Assembly: GCA_937898625.1 (NCBI GenBank)
Contig: CALEJF010000016.1
Span: forward strand, 1 to 64,000
DNA length: 64,000 nt
Direction: 5' to 3'
Source of the DNA: an uncultured Clostridia bacterium
Lineage (GTDB): Bacteria; Bacillota; Clostridia; Oscillospirales; Acutalibacteraceae
The notes below the pieces were generated by a model, which worked only from the letters and a program-made list of their open reading frames with translations, made no database searches and was not told the DNA's origin. This document shows, piece after piece, positions 7,240 to 15,542 of this stretch (positions are counted from its first letter, which is position 1; each line of letters opens with the position of its first letter). Both the position numbers and the translations under genes were made by a program.

Positions 7240-7272
7240 CCACTTGGTTTACTGCCAAGTGGGTTTTTCTTT
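7240..7272 (+). terminator. Intrinsic terminator
   Basis: CCACTTGG pairs with CCAAGTGG around TTTACTG, followed by a T-rich tract. Confidence 0.85.
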
Positions 7273-7348
7273 TCTGTTAATTTGAGGGAAAGGTGTTTTA
7301 ATGTAACTATTGTTTTTAGAATTCAGAGTATGGTATAATTATTACAAT

Positions 7349-7580
7349 AAATTTGAATTTGTATAAGTCATTTTAAAATTATGCGATATGTTCACTTCGT
7401 TCACGCGATATTTTTGTTACACAAAAGCGATATGTTTTATAAAAACACGATATGATATAAATTCGCATTTGCGTCAGCAAATATATCGTATGCGTCAGTA
7501 TATATCGCACCGAAGGTATATCGCAAATTCCATCAGGAATTTATATCGCTGTGGCGAAGCCACATAAACTCCAATTTGTA
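7349..7580. repeat. Dispersed element with terminal inverted repeats and a mirror-symmetric hairpin array
   Basis: The left end AAATTTGAATTTGTAT (from about 7349) and right end ATAAACTCCAATTTGT (7564-7579) are imperfect inverted repeats shared with elements at 20225, 26696 and 39158. Between them, 7383-7549 holds about eight mini-hairpins separated by GCGATAT (7383, 7405, 7427, 7448: spacing 21-22 bp) in the left half and by ATATCGC in the right half. The arrangement reverses near 7465, so the whole array has dyad symmetry. This element fills most of the 408-bp gap between genes at 7228 and 7637. Confidence 0.75.
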
Positions 7581-7636
7581 AAACTAATTTTACTATTATT
7601 TGCAATTACTACATAAATAATTAAAGAGGTAGGAAT

Positions 7637-8581
7637 ATGAATCGAAAAATTGACGGTACATTCTTTGAATTTCATCATCACAACACACCTGAGGGGAAAT
7701 ATTGGAATCCCGCAATAGACCGGTTTACAGGTGAACAATGGCGACAAAAGGTCCGTGAGATTTCTGCGCTCGGAATGGAATATATTGTTGTTATGGCAAC
7801 AGCACTTTATGAAAAATGCTATTTTAAATCATCAGTTTTTCCGTTTGCTGACATTCCTTGTGCTGACCCTATTGAAGAATTGCTCTGTGAAGCCGATATT
7901 CATGGAGTTAAGGTTTTTTTAGGTAACGGATTTTACGGAGATTGGCGCAAGGCAAATGAAAATATTACAAGCAAAGAGGTAATTAACCGTTCATTCAAGG
8001 CTATGGAAGAGTTGACGGAACTTTATTCCCATCATAAGAGTTTTTATGGTTGGTATTTTCCCGATGAAACTTGTATAATCCTTAAATATTCGCAGGATTT
8101 TATGAATTATGTAAATCTTTGCTCTGCAAGGTGCCATTTGCTTACACCTGACAAAAAGACACTTATTGCACCTTATGGCACAAATCTTGTGTGGGCGAAC
8201 AACAAATTTATCCGTCAACTCGCTGAACTTGATGTGGATTTTATTGCATATCAAGACGAGGTTGGTGTGAAAAAGACAAAAGTTGACCGTACTAAACGAC
8301 TTTTTGAAAAACTGAAAATTGCTCACGATAAAGCGGGGCGTTCTGAACTCTGGGCGGATATTGAACTTTTTGATTTCGAGGGAATGGTGTATAAAAGTGC
8401 ATTAATTCCCGCCTCCTTTGAGCGTATAAAAAATCAGATAGAAAATGTTGCACCTTATGCCGATAAAATTCTCGGGTATCAGTATTTGGGACTTATGAAC
8501 CCAAAAGACTCCAATGCTTTTGCAGGACACACAGATAGTGTTGAATTATATGAAAAATATAAAAAATACACAAAATATTGA
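7637..8581 (+). CDS. DUF4434 domain protein without signal peptide
   Basis: A 314-residue paralog of the secreted protein at 4326-5678, made up of the DUF4434 barrel alone: D-G-T-F-F-E-F start, F-Y-G-W-Y-F-P-D-E (about residues 136-144) and I-A-Y-Q-D-E-V-G align with the equivalent motifs. It has neither signal peptide nor Fn3 module, so it is predicted to be cytoplasmic. The family is thought to contain glycoside hydrolases; the substrate is unknown. ATG 7637 follows AAAGAGGTAGGAAT. It stands between a repeat element and the dockerin gene. Confidence 0.82.
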   Translation: MNRKIDGTFFEFHHHNTPEGKYWNPAIDRFTGEQWRQKVREISALGMEYIVVMATALYEKCYFKSSVFPFADIPCADPIEELLCEADIHGVKVFLGNGFYGDWRKANENITSKEVINRSFKAMEELTELYSHHKSFYGWYFPDETCIILKYSQDFMNYVNLCSARCHLLTPDKKTLIAPYGTNLVWANNKFIRQLAELDVDFIAYQDEVGVKKTKVDRTKRLFEKLKIAHDKAGRSELWADIELFDFEGMVYKSALIPASFERIKNQIENVAPYADKILGYQYLGLMNPKDSNAFAGHTDSVELYEKYKKYTKY

Positions 8582-8671
8582 TAGTAGATTATTGACTTAC
8601 CATTTTATAAGGTTTATAATTCTATAATATAGTGTTAAAAAACAATAAATCTTGTGGGAGTTCTAAACATT

Positions 8672-9958
8672 ATGAAGCGTGTTAAAATCGTAGTTTCAAT
8701 TTTATTGGTAGTAATTTTGCTGTTCTCAACACAAAGTATGGCTTTTCTTGCGTATGCTGATGAGGATGACTATATTCTTTATTTAGGTGATGTTGACATC
8801 AACGGAAAAGTAACGGCTATGGATGCACGAAAAGCTTTGATGTTTGCAGCAGGAAAGCAAGAGCCAACGGACTTGGAATTCTACTACGCCAACTACATTG
8901 ACGACGGTAAAATTACCTCAATGGATGCTCGTATGATTCTCAAAACAGCAGCGGGACAGGTTGATTTGGTTTTACCTACGGATAGACCGACAAAACCACC
9001 TGCAGGTGTGTTGACTCCTGAGGAACTTAAGGAAAAATGGATTACTTCTTTCTCAGATAAGGTTTCATATAGCGACCTTGAGGATAATCTTAAATGGTTG
9101 GTAAATGATATAGGAATCAGAAATTGGTGGAATTCTTCGCAGAATAAGGCAGGAAACCTCCTTTATGACCGTCTTATTTCTTATGGTTATACGGCTTCGA
9201 CCTGCAAGAAAATTGATTTTTACCATAATGATGTGCTTGGCAGAAACATTATGGCAACTATTCCTACATCAAAGAGTAATGCAGATGTTATTCTTATTGT
9301 TACTCACTATGATACAGTTAAGAATACAAGTGGTGCAGTTGATAATTCATCAGGTGTTGTCACAATGTTACAGCTTGCAAAATTATTCAAGCAAACTCAA
9401 GCAGATTATGGTGTTGAATTGAGATTTCTTTTTACTGCCGGTGAAGAACAAGGATATTACGGAGCTCTCAACTATGTAAATAATCTTTCATCAGCAGAAA
9501 AAGCAAGACATAAATTGGTATACAATATGGATATGACTGCAAAGCCAAATAAGTCGTATGATTCAACAGGTAAGTATTGTATCGCAATCAGCACAGAGCC
9601 TGTGTCACATAAATTGTATTCCTCTCCTGCAGCAAAACCAAACTTCGGCACAAAGGCTATTGATGAGTCCAAGGCTGCTCTTGGAAACCTTGGAGAATAT
9701 GCGTATTATTCAGCGGTCCGTGCAGGTAGCACCGATATTATGCCTTTCCGTAGAGCAGGTATGACAGCCGTTTCCTACTCCTGGAGAGTTATTGATTCTT
9801 CAAGAAGTAATGGTGCAGATTACGGTCTTGCATCGCCAAAACTAATACATACAACAGCAGATAACTATGCTAACTGTGATGTTTCATCACTTTATAACTC
9901 AACAAGACTCATAATCAATTCTGTTGCAAGACTAGTTTCACCTTATGTTGAATTTTAA
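8672..9958 (+). CDS. Secreted dockerin-M28 family metallopeptidase
   Basis: A 428-residue exported protein. Residues 1-29 are a signal peptide ending A-Y-A. Residues about 38-96 hold two dockerin repeats (G-D-V-D-I-N-G-K-V-T-A-M-D-A and N-Y-I-D-D-G-K-I-T-S-M-D-A), calcium-binding EF-hand-like segments that dock onto cohesins. A proline-rich linker follows, then a peptidase family M28 domain (about 115-428) with zinc-site residues H212 and D214 (T-H-Y-D), D224 (V-D-N-S-S-G), E258/E259 (A-G-E-E-Q-G), D287 and a late H (K-L-I-H-T-T). It is probably an aminopeptidase. ATG 8672 is preferred over GTG 8654 because GGGAG lies between them. Confidence 0.9.
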   Translation: MKRVKIVVSILLVVILLFSTQSMAFLAYADEDDYILYLGDVDINGKVTAMDARKALMFAAGKQEPTDLEFYYANYIDDGKITSMDARMILKTAAGQVDLVLPTDRPTKPPAGVLTPEELKEKWITSFSDKVSYSDLEDNLKWLVNDIGIRNWWNSSQNKAGNLLYDRLISYGYTASTCKKIDFYHNDVLGRNIMATIPTSKSNADVILIVTHYDTVKNTSGAVDNSSGVVTMLQLAKLFKQTQADYGVELRFLFTAGEEQGYYGALNYVNNLSSAEKARHKLVYNMDMTAKPNKSYDSTGKYCIAISTEPVSHKLYSSPAAKPNFGTKAIDESKAALGNLGEYAYYSAVRAGSTDIMPFRRAGMTAVSYSWRVIDSSRSNGADYGLASPKLIHTTADNYANCDVSSLYNSTRLIINSVARLVSPYVEF

Positions 9959-9970
9959 ATTATTAAGAAG

Positions 9971-9999
9971 GACGAGCGTTTATTAATGCTCGTCTTTTT
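9971..9999 (+). terminator. Intrinsic terminator
   Basis: GACGAGC pairs with GCTCGTC around a 10-base loop, followed by TTTTTG. Confidence 0.8.
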
Positions 10000-10057
10000 G
10001 TATAATAATATCCCTGTTTTCTGTTAATAATAATAGAAAAAAGAAAGGGGAATTTTT

Positions 10058-10492
10058 ATGATTGAACAAGACACAATTAAATTACTTCGCGAGTGTGATG
10101 CAGGGGTTAAAATGGGAGTTTCATCCATTGACGATGTAATGAAATATGTGAAATCAGAAAAATTAAGAAAAGCACTTGCGGATAATCGTCAGGAGCATTG
10201 TCAGCTTGATAAAGAGTTACAGGAACTTCTTGACCAATACCACGACGATGGTAAAGAGCCGAATCCAATGGCAAAGGGTATGTCGTGGATGAAGACCAAT
10301 GTGAAACTTGTTATAAACGAATCTGACAATACTATTGCAGATTTGATTACAGATGGTTGTAATATGGGTGTGAAATCCCTCAATATGTACCTTAACCAAT
10401 ATGCTGCAGCAGACGAAAAATCAAAGGATATTTGCAAAAGGCTAATTAACCTTGAGGAAGATTTAATTATTCAAATGCGACAGTTTTTATAG
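10058..10492 (+). CDS. Helical protein of unknown function, ferritin-like fold pattern
   Basis: A 144-residue soluble protein built of about four long amphipathic helices (residues 4-30, 34-63, 78-108, 112-144), with D-x-x-x-L-R-E-C-D-A-G at the start. The pattern resembles the DUF2383-type or ferritin-like helical proteins of Clostridia, but canonical E-x-x-H iron ligands are not obvious, so metal binding is not claimed. AAAGGGG lies 9 bases upstream of ATG 10058. It stands alone between a terminator and the TspO gene, 52 bases downstream. Confidence 0.65.
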   Translation: MIEQDTIKLLRECDAGVKMGVSSIDDVMKYVKSEKLRKALADNRQEHCQLDKELQELLDQYHDDGKEPNPMAKGMSWMKTNVKLVINESDNTIADLITDGCNMGVKSLNMYLNQYAAADEKSKDICKRLINLEEDLIIQMRQFL

Positions 10493-10544
10493 TGTTGGAA
10501 TATCAACTTTAACTTTGTCATAGATTATGATGAGGGGTGATATT

Positions 10545-11015
10545 TTGAAAATAGAATGGAAAAAACTGTTGATTTGTATTGCAATTCCCTTGGCAGTAGG
10601 TGGGCTTTCTGCATTATTTACTGCGGGGAATATGGATTTGTATGAGGAAATCAACCAACCTGCATTAGCACCACCCGGTTGGCTTTTTCCTGTAGTGTGG
10701 ACTATTCTTTATGTTTTAATGGGAGTTGCCCTATACCTTGTAGTCATAACAAGGACACGGGAGGATAAAAAACCGGCAGTAATTTCTTTTGGAGCACAAC
10801 TTTTCTTTAATTTCTTCTGGTCCATTATTTTCTTTAATGCAAGGGCATATTTATTTGCATTTATTTGGTTGATTTTATTGTGGTTAGCTATTATTGCAAA
10901 TATATATTTCTTCTACAAAATCAATAAGAATGCAGGAAGACTGTTAGTTCCGTATCTTGTTTGGGTAACCTTTGCAGGATATCTTAATTTAGCAATATTC
11001 CTTTTAAACAGATGA
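10545..11015 (+). CDS. TspO/MBR family tryptophan-rich sensory membrane protein
   Basis: A 156-residue protein with five transmembrane helices typical of TspO (translocator protein) homologs, which bind porphyrins and cholesterol-like ligands. Diagnostic parts are N-Q-P-A-L-A-P-P-G-W-L-F-P-V-V-W-T-I-L-Y (about residues 33-52), F-N-F-F-W-S-I-I-F-F and P-Y-L-V-W-V-T-F-A-G-Y-L-N. The start is taken as TTG 10545, since GAGGGGTGAT is 4-5 bases upstream; the ATG at 10527 would put that ribosome site inside the gene. It ends in a shared terminator. Bacterial TspO function in anaerobes is unsettled. Confidence 0.9.
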   Translation: MKIEWKKLLICIAIPLAVGGLSALFTAGNMDLYEEINQPALAPPGWLFPVVWTILYVLMGVALYLVVITRTREDKKPAVISFGAQLFFNFFWSIIFFNARAYLFAFIWLILLWLAIIANIYFFYKINKNAGRLLVPYLVWVTFAGYLNLAIFLLNR

Positions 11016-11017
11016 AA

Positions 11018-11045
11018 AAAGCAGGGAGAAATCCCTGCTTTAATT
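11018..11045. terminator. Bidirectional terminator
   Basis: AAAGCAGGGA pairs with TCCCTGCTTT around GAAA, between the convergent TspO and GH16 genes; A/T tracts on both sides let it work for both. Confidence 0.85.
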
Positions 11046-11948
11046 TTACTTGTATTGGTAAACCCTTACATAGTCAACAATGAATTCTGCTGTGTCACCC
11101 GGTTGCATATTTATTTTGCCTGTGCCATGACGGTCGGCATTTGCAACACCATTTTCACCTGCAATTTCGCAGGAAAGAATAAGGTATTCGGGATTTTGAC
11201 TGACACCACCTGTGGAGAGTCTGCCTGTTTCAATACCATTGATGTAGAAAATATATTCATTTTCATTCCACTCAACACCATATGTGTTATATTCTTCATA
11301 AGGATTGTTAGCAAACCATTTGCCGATACTGTCCCCCTTGTGGTCAGCACCATAACCATCGTAGTGTATACCACTTACAACTGCATTACCTGCGCCCCAC
11401 CATTCATCTTTATAGTACATAGATTCAAAAATATCAACTTCAGTTCCGTCTTTACCACTGCCGTCAACATTTGAAACACCGTCATTCATCATCCAAAAGG
11501 CAGACCACATTCCTGTTGATTTTGGCAGAATGCACCTGCATTCAAAATACCCGTAGGTTTGTTCAAATTTGCCTCGTGTTTCAATACACCCTGTGTACCA
11601 ACCTGATTTATACTCGTCAAAATCAATTCTGTCGTGCCAATTGTCATAATAATAGTTTTCCAATGGCTCATCAAAATAAGCAGTAGTAATAATAAGGTTT
11701 CCGTCTTTAACACTTACCATATCCTCGTGCCAAAAACCGCCTTTGCGCTGTGTTTCCCACCAAGGGTAAAACCATTTGGTTGTGTCAAGTTTATCCCCAT
11801 CAAATTCATCGGACCAAACTAATTCAAATCGGGAGTCAAGTTCTAAATCCTGACCTTGAGGAATAGCAGGTAAACTTAATTTTTGGGGAAGAGTAGGAGA
11901 AATAAGCATAAGTGTAGCCACTAAAACTCTTATAACTTTTGAAAACAT
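11046..11948 (-). CDS. Secreted glycoside hydrolase family 16 enzyme
   Basis: A 300-residue exported beta-glucanase-type enzyme. Residues 1-22 are a signal or anchor. The rest is one GH16 jelly roll: L-V-W-S-D-E-F-D-G-D-K-L-D (43-55), W-Y-T-G-C-I-E-T-R-G-K-F, the catalytic E-V-D-I-F-E (residues 170-175; E170 nucleophile, D172, E175 acid/base), and F-I-V-D-Y-V-R-V-Y at the end. The E-x-D-x-x-E form without an extra residue is the lichenase/laminarinase side. It should cut beta-1,3 or mixed beta-1,3-1,4-glucans outside the cell. GAGGTGATATT precedes ATG 11948. Single-gene unit. Confidence 0.92.
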   Translation of the reverse strand: MFSKVIRVLVATLMLISPTLPQKLSLPAIPQGQDLELDSRFELVWSDEFDGDKLDTTKWFYPWWETQRKGGFWHEDMVSVKDGNLIITTAYFDEPLENYYYDNWHDRIDFDEYKSGWYTGCIETRGKFEQTYGYFECRCILPKSTGMWSAFWMMNDGVSNVDGSGKDGTEVDIFESMYYKDEWWGAGNAVVSGIHYDGYGADHKGDSIGKWFANNPYEEYNTYGVEWNENEYIFYINGIETGRLSTGGVSQNPEYLILSCEIAGENGVANADRHGTGKINMQPGDTAEFIVDYVRVYQYK

Positions 11949-12075
11949 AATATCACCTCGAATTTATTGTTAATATGATAACAGTAATGTAGAATTCTTG
12001 TCAAGAAATAGTTACTTGAAGCATATTTGTCAATATGATATAATTTCATCAGTAAAGATATGAGTGGAAGATATT

Positions 12076-12414
12076 ATGGTAAAGATTAAGCACTTAAAAG
12101 AGAAAATTCTGATAGGAATTGCTGTTATTATAGGCATTTCAATTGGAAAAATAATGAATATCCCTTGTATATTTTTGTGGATAACAGGATACGAGTGCCT
12201 TGGGTGTGGAATGACACGAGCTTTGTTATCAGTTTTAGAATTCGATTTTGTTTCTGCTTTTCAGTATCACGGAATGTTCTGGTCATTACCTATTCTCGGT
12301 CTTTACATTCTCTTTGATGGGAAACTATTTAAAAACAAAATCTTAAATATTTCAGTGTTAGTGCTTATCGCTGTTGGATTTGTTATAAATTGGGTGTTGA
12401 ATTTGGTCGGATAA
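12076..12414 (+). CDS. DUF2752 membrane protein
   Basis: A 112-residue membrane protein with three to four hydrophobic helices and the DUF2752 hallmark C-L-G-C-G-M-T-R-A (about residues 40-48) on the loop after the first helix. The function is unknown. The family often sits beside TM2-domain/zinc-ribbon proteins, as here (next gene 76 bases downstream), which suggests the two work together. ATG 12076 is preferred to GTG 12064 because the purine-rich GTGGAAG lies between them. Confidence 0.82.
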   Translation: MVKIKHLKEKILIGIAVIIGISIGKIMNIPCIFLWITGYECLGCGMTRALLSVLEFDFVSAFQYHGMFWSLPILGLYILFDGKLFKNKILNISVLVLIAVGFVINWVLNLVG

Positions 12415-12490
12415 AGCAGCAAAATGGTGTTGACAGATTAATTTGCTGATAATATAATTAGATTAACAATTAGTATTGGAGGATATAAAA

Positions 12491-12871
12491 ATGTTTTGTA
12501 AAAACTGTGGACAAATAATAAATGAAAATCAGGCAATTTGCCTTAACTGCGGAGTTAAAGTAGGCGACGGAATGAACTACTGTGCAAATTGTGGTAATCC
12601 TATTCAACCGGGTGCTGAAGTTTGTATGAGCTGTGGCTTTGCAGTTAAAAACGAAAAACCTTTGGCAGGTCAAGAAAAATTAACTATGATTCTTATTTGT
12701 CTTTTCCTTGGTGGTATAGGTATACATAACTTTATGATGGGCGAAACAAAAAAAGGCATCACAAAGATTGTTGCTTCTTTCCTTTGCGGTCTTGGTGGTA
12801 TTCTTGCATTGATTGATTTAGTTAAGATTGCAACTGATAAATACGAAGTTGACCCTGAAAAGTTGTTCTGA
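12491..12871 (+). CDS. Double zinc-ribbon plus TM2-domain membrane protein
   Basis: A 126-residue protein. Residues 1-55 hold zinc-ribbon knuckles (F-C-K-N-C-G, I-C-L-N-C-G, Y-C-A-N-C-G, V-C-M-S-C-G: eight cysteines as four C-x-x-C pairs, two zinc sites). Residues about 62-118 are a TM2 domain: two membrane helices with L-G-G-I-G-I-H-N-F-M-M-G and the D-L-V-K-I cap. The role is unknown. GGAGGATATAAAA precedes ATG 12491. It is paired with the DUF2752 gene and closed by a strong terminator. Confidence 0.9.
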   Translation: MFCKNCGQIINENQAICLNCGVKVGDGMNYCANCGNPIQPGAEVCMSCGFAVKNEKPLAGQEKLTMILICLFLGGIGIHNFMMGETKKGITKIVASFLCGLGGILALIDLVKIATDKYEVDPEKLF

Positions 12872-12881
12872 TTAAAAGATA

Positions 12882-12908
12882 AAAACCAGTCGAAAGACTG
12901 GTTTTTTT
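12882..12908 (+). terminator. Intrinsic terminator
   Basis: AAAACCAGT pairs with ACTGGTTTT around CGAAAG, followed by Ts; it lies just before the stop of the convergent hydrolase gene. Confidence 0.85.
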
Positions 12909-12912
12909 GTTG

Positions 12913-15423
12913 CTATTTGCAAATGTCATTAACAGTTACAGAGAATATATATGGAGCATAGGAATCTCTGTTGTTGAACTTAACCGAACCATCGTTTGTG
13001 AAGATGATGGTATTTTCGCCATCTTTGAGTGTAATATTCATTGTTACAGTTTTTACTGTGTCCCAACTGTAAGTGTTTCTGCACCATACATTCTGTTTTG
13101 TACCGTTAACATCTACTGTAATAAATCGTTCAATAAGGTCAACATTGTAACTGTGAACTCCACCCTCGTCATTGTTTGAGTAGGAAATAGTCATACGATA
13201 ATTACCTTCTTTTGGAACATTCACTTTAAAACTTGCAGAGCCACCATTACAAGAGATGTTTTCGATGTGGTCATTGATGAATTTTGCACCATCAGAGAGT
13301 ATCATATTGTCAGCAGAAATTGAAATATTGTAATTCTTCTTGTCAGTAACTTTTACTGTACACTTCACATTTTCTGTAGACTCAAAATCAATATAGTTAA
13401 GACCTTTTCTCAAATATACAACACAGTTGCCATCAGTATAAGCACCTGCACCATCAATTTTGAAGTCAGCAGAAACATTTGTTGTCATTTCGTAAAAACC
13501 GTTGTATGGAGCAACTGCAAGGAATGATTTTGTATTTTGGTCTGTACGGTCAGAATCGTGTAAGAGGGTAATTTCGTTTATATCCTCGTGACGACGGATA
13601 AGCATACTGTCAAGGACAAATGTGCCGTCACCGTGAGCGAATGTAATAGAGTGTTCGCCTTTTGTAAGGTAGCGGATAAAGGTCATTTTGTCCGTATACT
13701 CACTCTTGATTGTGTTGGGAAAATAAACATCTTCCGTTACACCATCAAGGGCCATAATTGCTCTTGCATCAACTCTGTCAGCAGGTTTGCTGCCATCGTT
13801 TGATTTACCGAAAATTACGGATAAATCATAATAATCGTCTTTTTCAATATTGAACTTAACTGTTACGCTGTCACCATCATTTTCAAGTCCGCCAACCATA
13901 CCTTGTAATTCGCCTGTTGTGGCATAAGCGCTATCGTAGATATATGTGCCACCTTGACGAGTACCGTGTTCAAATTCATATCTTACAGGAAGATTGTCGT
14001 TATAAAAATCCTTTTTGCCATCTTCGGCAGGAGTAATTGTAATGTGGTAAACAGCTGTCGGGTCAGGGTTTTCAATATCGACACGGAGTTTGCCCAAGGA
14101 AACTCTGTCAGTATATTCAGCAACAAGGGTAGGGGAGTTTACAATACCGCTTAACCCCTCATAGCAAACGCTTTCAATTTTAACATTGACCTTTTTGCCA
14201 AGATTTGTCTTGCCAAGGTGGTTTAAACTAATGTAACTATCATAATCTGAGCCACCGCAAATAATGGTAATCTCATTTTTATCTGTATTCATTGAAGAAA
14301 GACCATTAAAATACTTATAATGGAATCTCTTATAACCATACTTAATGGCGTTTTCAAAGTCTGAATGAGCAATATCAATAATCTTTGAGTCAAGAAGATA
14401 ACCTTCCATATCTGCATACCAACGGAAAAGCCACCAGTTAGAGTTAGGACTGTTATTGTCGGCAACTGTGTCATTTAAGTTGTTTGCTAATCTCCAATAT
14501 GCTGCGTTTGCATATGCTCCGGAATGCTCAATAGCAGAAATGTATTTAACCATATCTGCAGGAGCACCACATTCATACATTGTGCCGTATTCCGTAACGA
14601 TAATTGGCAAATCATCAATATCCATATCATCTTCAAGGTCACGGTATGCGTCAACATGGTCCTGCCAATAGTAAGATGAGAATTCACCTAATTCATGGTA
14701 AATCATAATGTCGGGCATACAATCATTTTCTTTGCAATATTTAAGAAAATGCTCTAACTCGTAAAGGTCAAAATCACAATATCCGGGACCACCGATTACA
14801 GCGTCGGGGTCTATTGACCTAACAAGGTCATAAGTTACTTTCCATGCCTCGTAAAAACGGAATTTTGCCTCGTCGTCATACATAAGCCATGTGCCGTCCG
14901 GGGAAGGAGTACCAAACCAAACTGCATTATCGGTTTCGTTGTAAAGACAATATACAAGTCTGTCCTGATAATCTGTCTGCACCAATTTCTTTACGGCTTC
15001 TTCAACTTGGGGTAAAAATCTTTCACGGACAAAAGCCATACTGTCATAATTGCCTGTTGCACGGATATCCATAATTTCCTGATGACAGTAATACCATGTG
15101 TCAAAACAGTCCTGCATATAAACTGTAATGTAATCGCATTTGTCAAGGACGGGAGCAACATGGTCAACATCACCTATTGGGTGCTGAAGTCCATCAACAA
15201 CCTTTTGTGAAATACTGCCCACATCAATGCTTTCCACAACCGCACCATCAGGCACACCATTTTCAGCAACACCATAAAGGTAGCCCGAAGCTCTGTTTGA
15301 AACCTCACCAAGATAGGATGAAGCATCAATTTCCAATGTGGGTCGGAAAAGGTGTGGAAGTCCCTCCAATGCCATTGACATAACTGTTATAAAGCTTAAA
15401 ATCAAACTAATAATTTTAATCAT
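12913..15423 (-). CDS. Large secreted clan GH-A-like glycoside hydrolase with carbohydrate-binding modules
   Basis: An 836-residue exported protein. Residues 1-20 are a signal or anchor. Residues about 45-390 look like a clan GH-A TIM barrel of the GH39 kind: the putative acid/base is E163 in L-Y-N-E-T (N-E pair at the end of strand 4) and the putative nucleophile is E278 in I-V-T-E-Y-G (strand 7). Residues about 395-490 form a beta-sandwich, residues about 495-625 resemble a CBM6/CBM35 module (Y-E-F-E-H-G start), and residues about 690-836 a second such module (N-I-S-C-N-G-G-S-A-S-F-K-V). The family number is not certain. GGTGACAAT precedes ATG 15423. Confidence 0.8.
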   Translation of the reverse strand: MIKIISLILSFITVMSMALEGLPHLFRPTLEIDASSYLGEVSNRASGYLYGVAENGVPDGAVVESIDVGSISQKVVDGLQHPIGDVDHVAPVLDKCDYITVYMQDCFDTWYYCHQEIMDIRATGNYDSMAFVRERFLPQVEEAVKKLVQTDYQDRLVYCLYNETDNAVWFGTPSPDGTWLMYDDEAKFRFYEAWKVTYDLVRSIDPDAVIGGPGYCDFDLYELEHFLKYCKENDCMPDIMIYHELGEFSSYYWQDHVDAYRDLEDDMDIDDLPIIVTEYGTMYECGAPADMVKYISAIEHSGAYANAAYWRLANNLNDTVADNNSPNSNWWLFRWYADMEGYLLDSKIIDIAHSDFENAIKYGYKRFHYKYFNGLSSMNTDKNEITIICGGSDYDSYISLNHLGKTNLGKKVNVKIESVCYEGLSGIVNSPTLVAEYTDRVSLGKLRVDIENPDPTAVYHITITPAEDGKKDFYNDNLPVRYEFEHGTRQGGTYIYDSAYATTGELQGMVGGLENDGDSVTVKFNIEKDDYYDLSVIFGKSNDGSKPADRVDARAIMALDGVTEDVYFPNTIKSEYTDKMTFIRYLTKGEHSITFAHGDGTFVLDSMLIRRHEDINEITLLHDSDRTDQNTKSFLAVAPYNGFYEMTTNVSADFKIDGAGAYTDGNCVVYLRKGLNYIDFESTENVKCTVKVTDKKNYNISISADNMILSDGAKFINDHIENISCNGGSASFKVNVPKEGNYRMTISYSNNDEGGVHSYNVDLIERFITVDVNGTKQNVWCRNTYSWDTVKTVTMNITLKDGENTIIFTNDGSVKFNNRDSYAPYIFSVTVNDICK

Positions 15424-15507
15424 ATTGTCACCAACTTAAATAGAATAATAAAATAATACCAAAAAAAATAAAACAATGCAACACAGATATAATTTATAAG
15501 TTTTATA

Positions 15508-15536
15508 TTTACAGAGCAAAAAAAGTATGTTAAAAT
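15508..15536 (+). promoter_or_regulatory. Promoter of the hyd maturase operon
   Basis: TTTACA (15508-15513), 17-bp spacer, TAAAAT (15531-15536). The start point would be near 15543, about 128 bases before the first start codon. Confidence 0.7.
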
Positions 15537-15542
15537 ATATAT

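Noticed and set aside
7383..7549. CRISPR array
   Set aside because: The repeated word is only 7 bp, changes orientation in the middle, and the intervening sequences are palindromes rather than spacers; there are no cas genes.
11055..11474. Plus-strand open frame of 139 codons inside the GH16 gene
   Set aside because: Shadow of a well-supported GH16 coding sequence with an intact catalytic motif.
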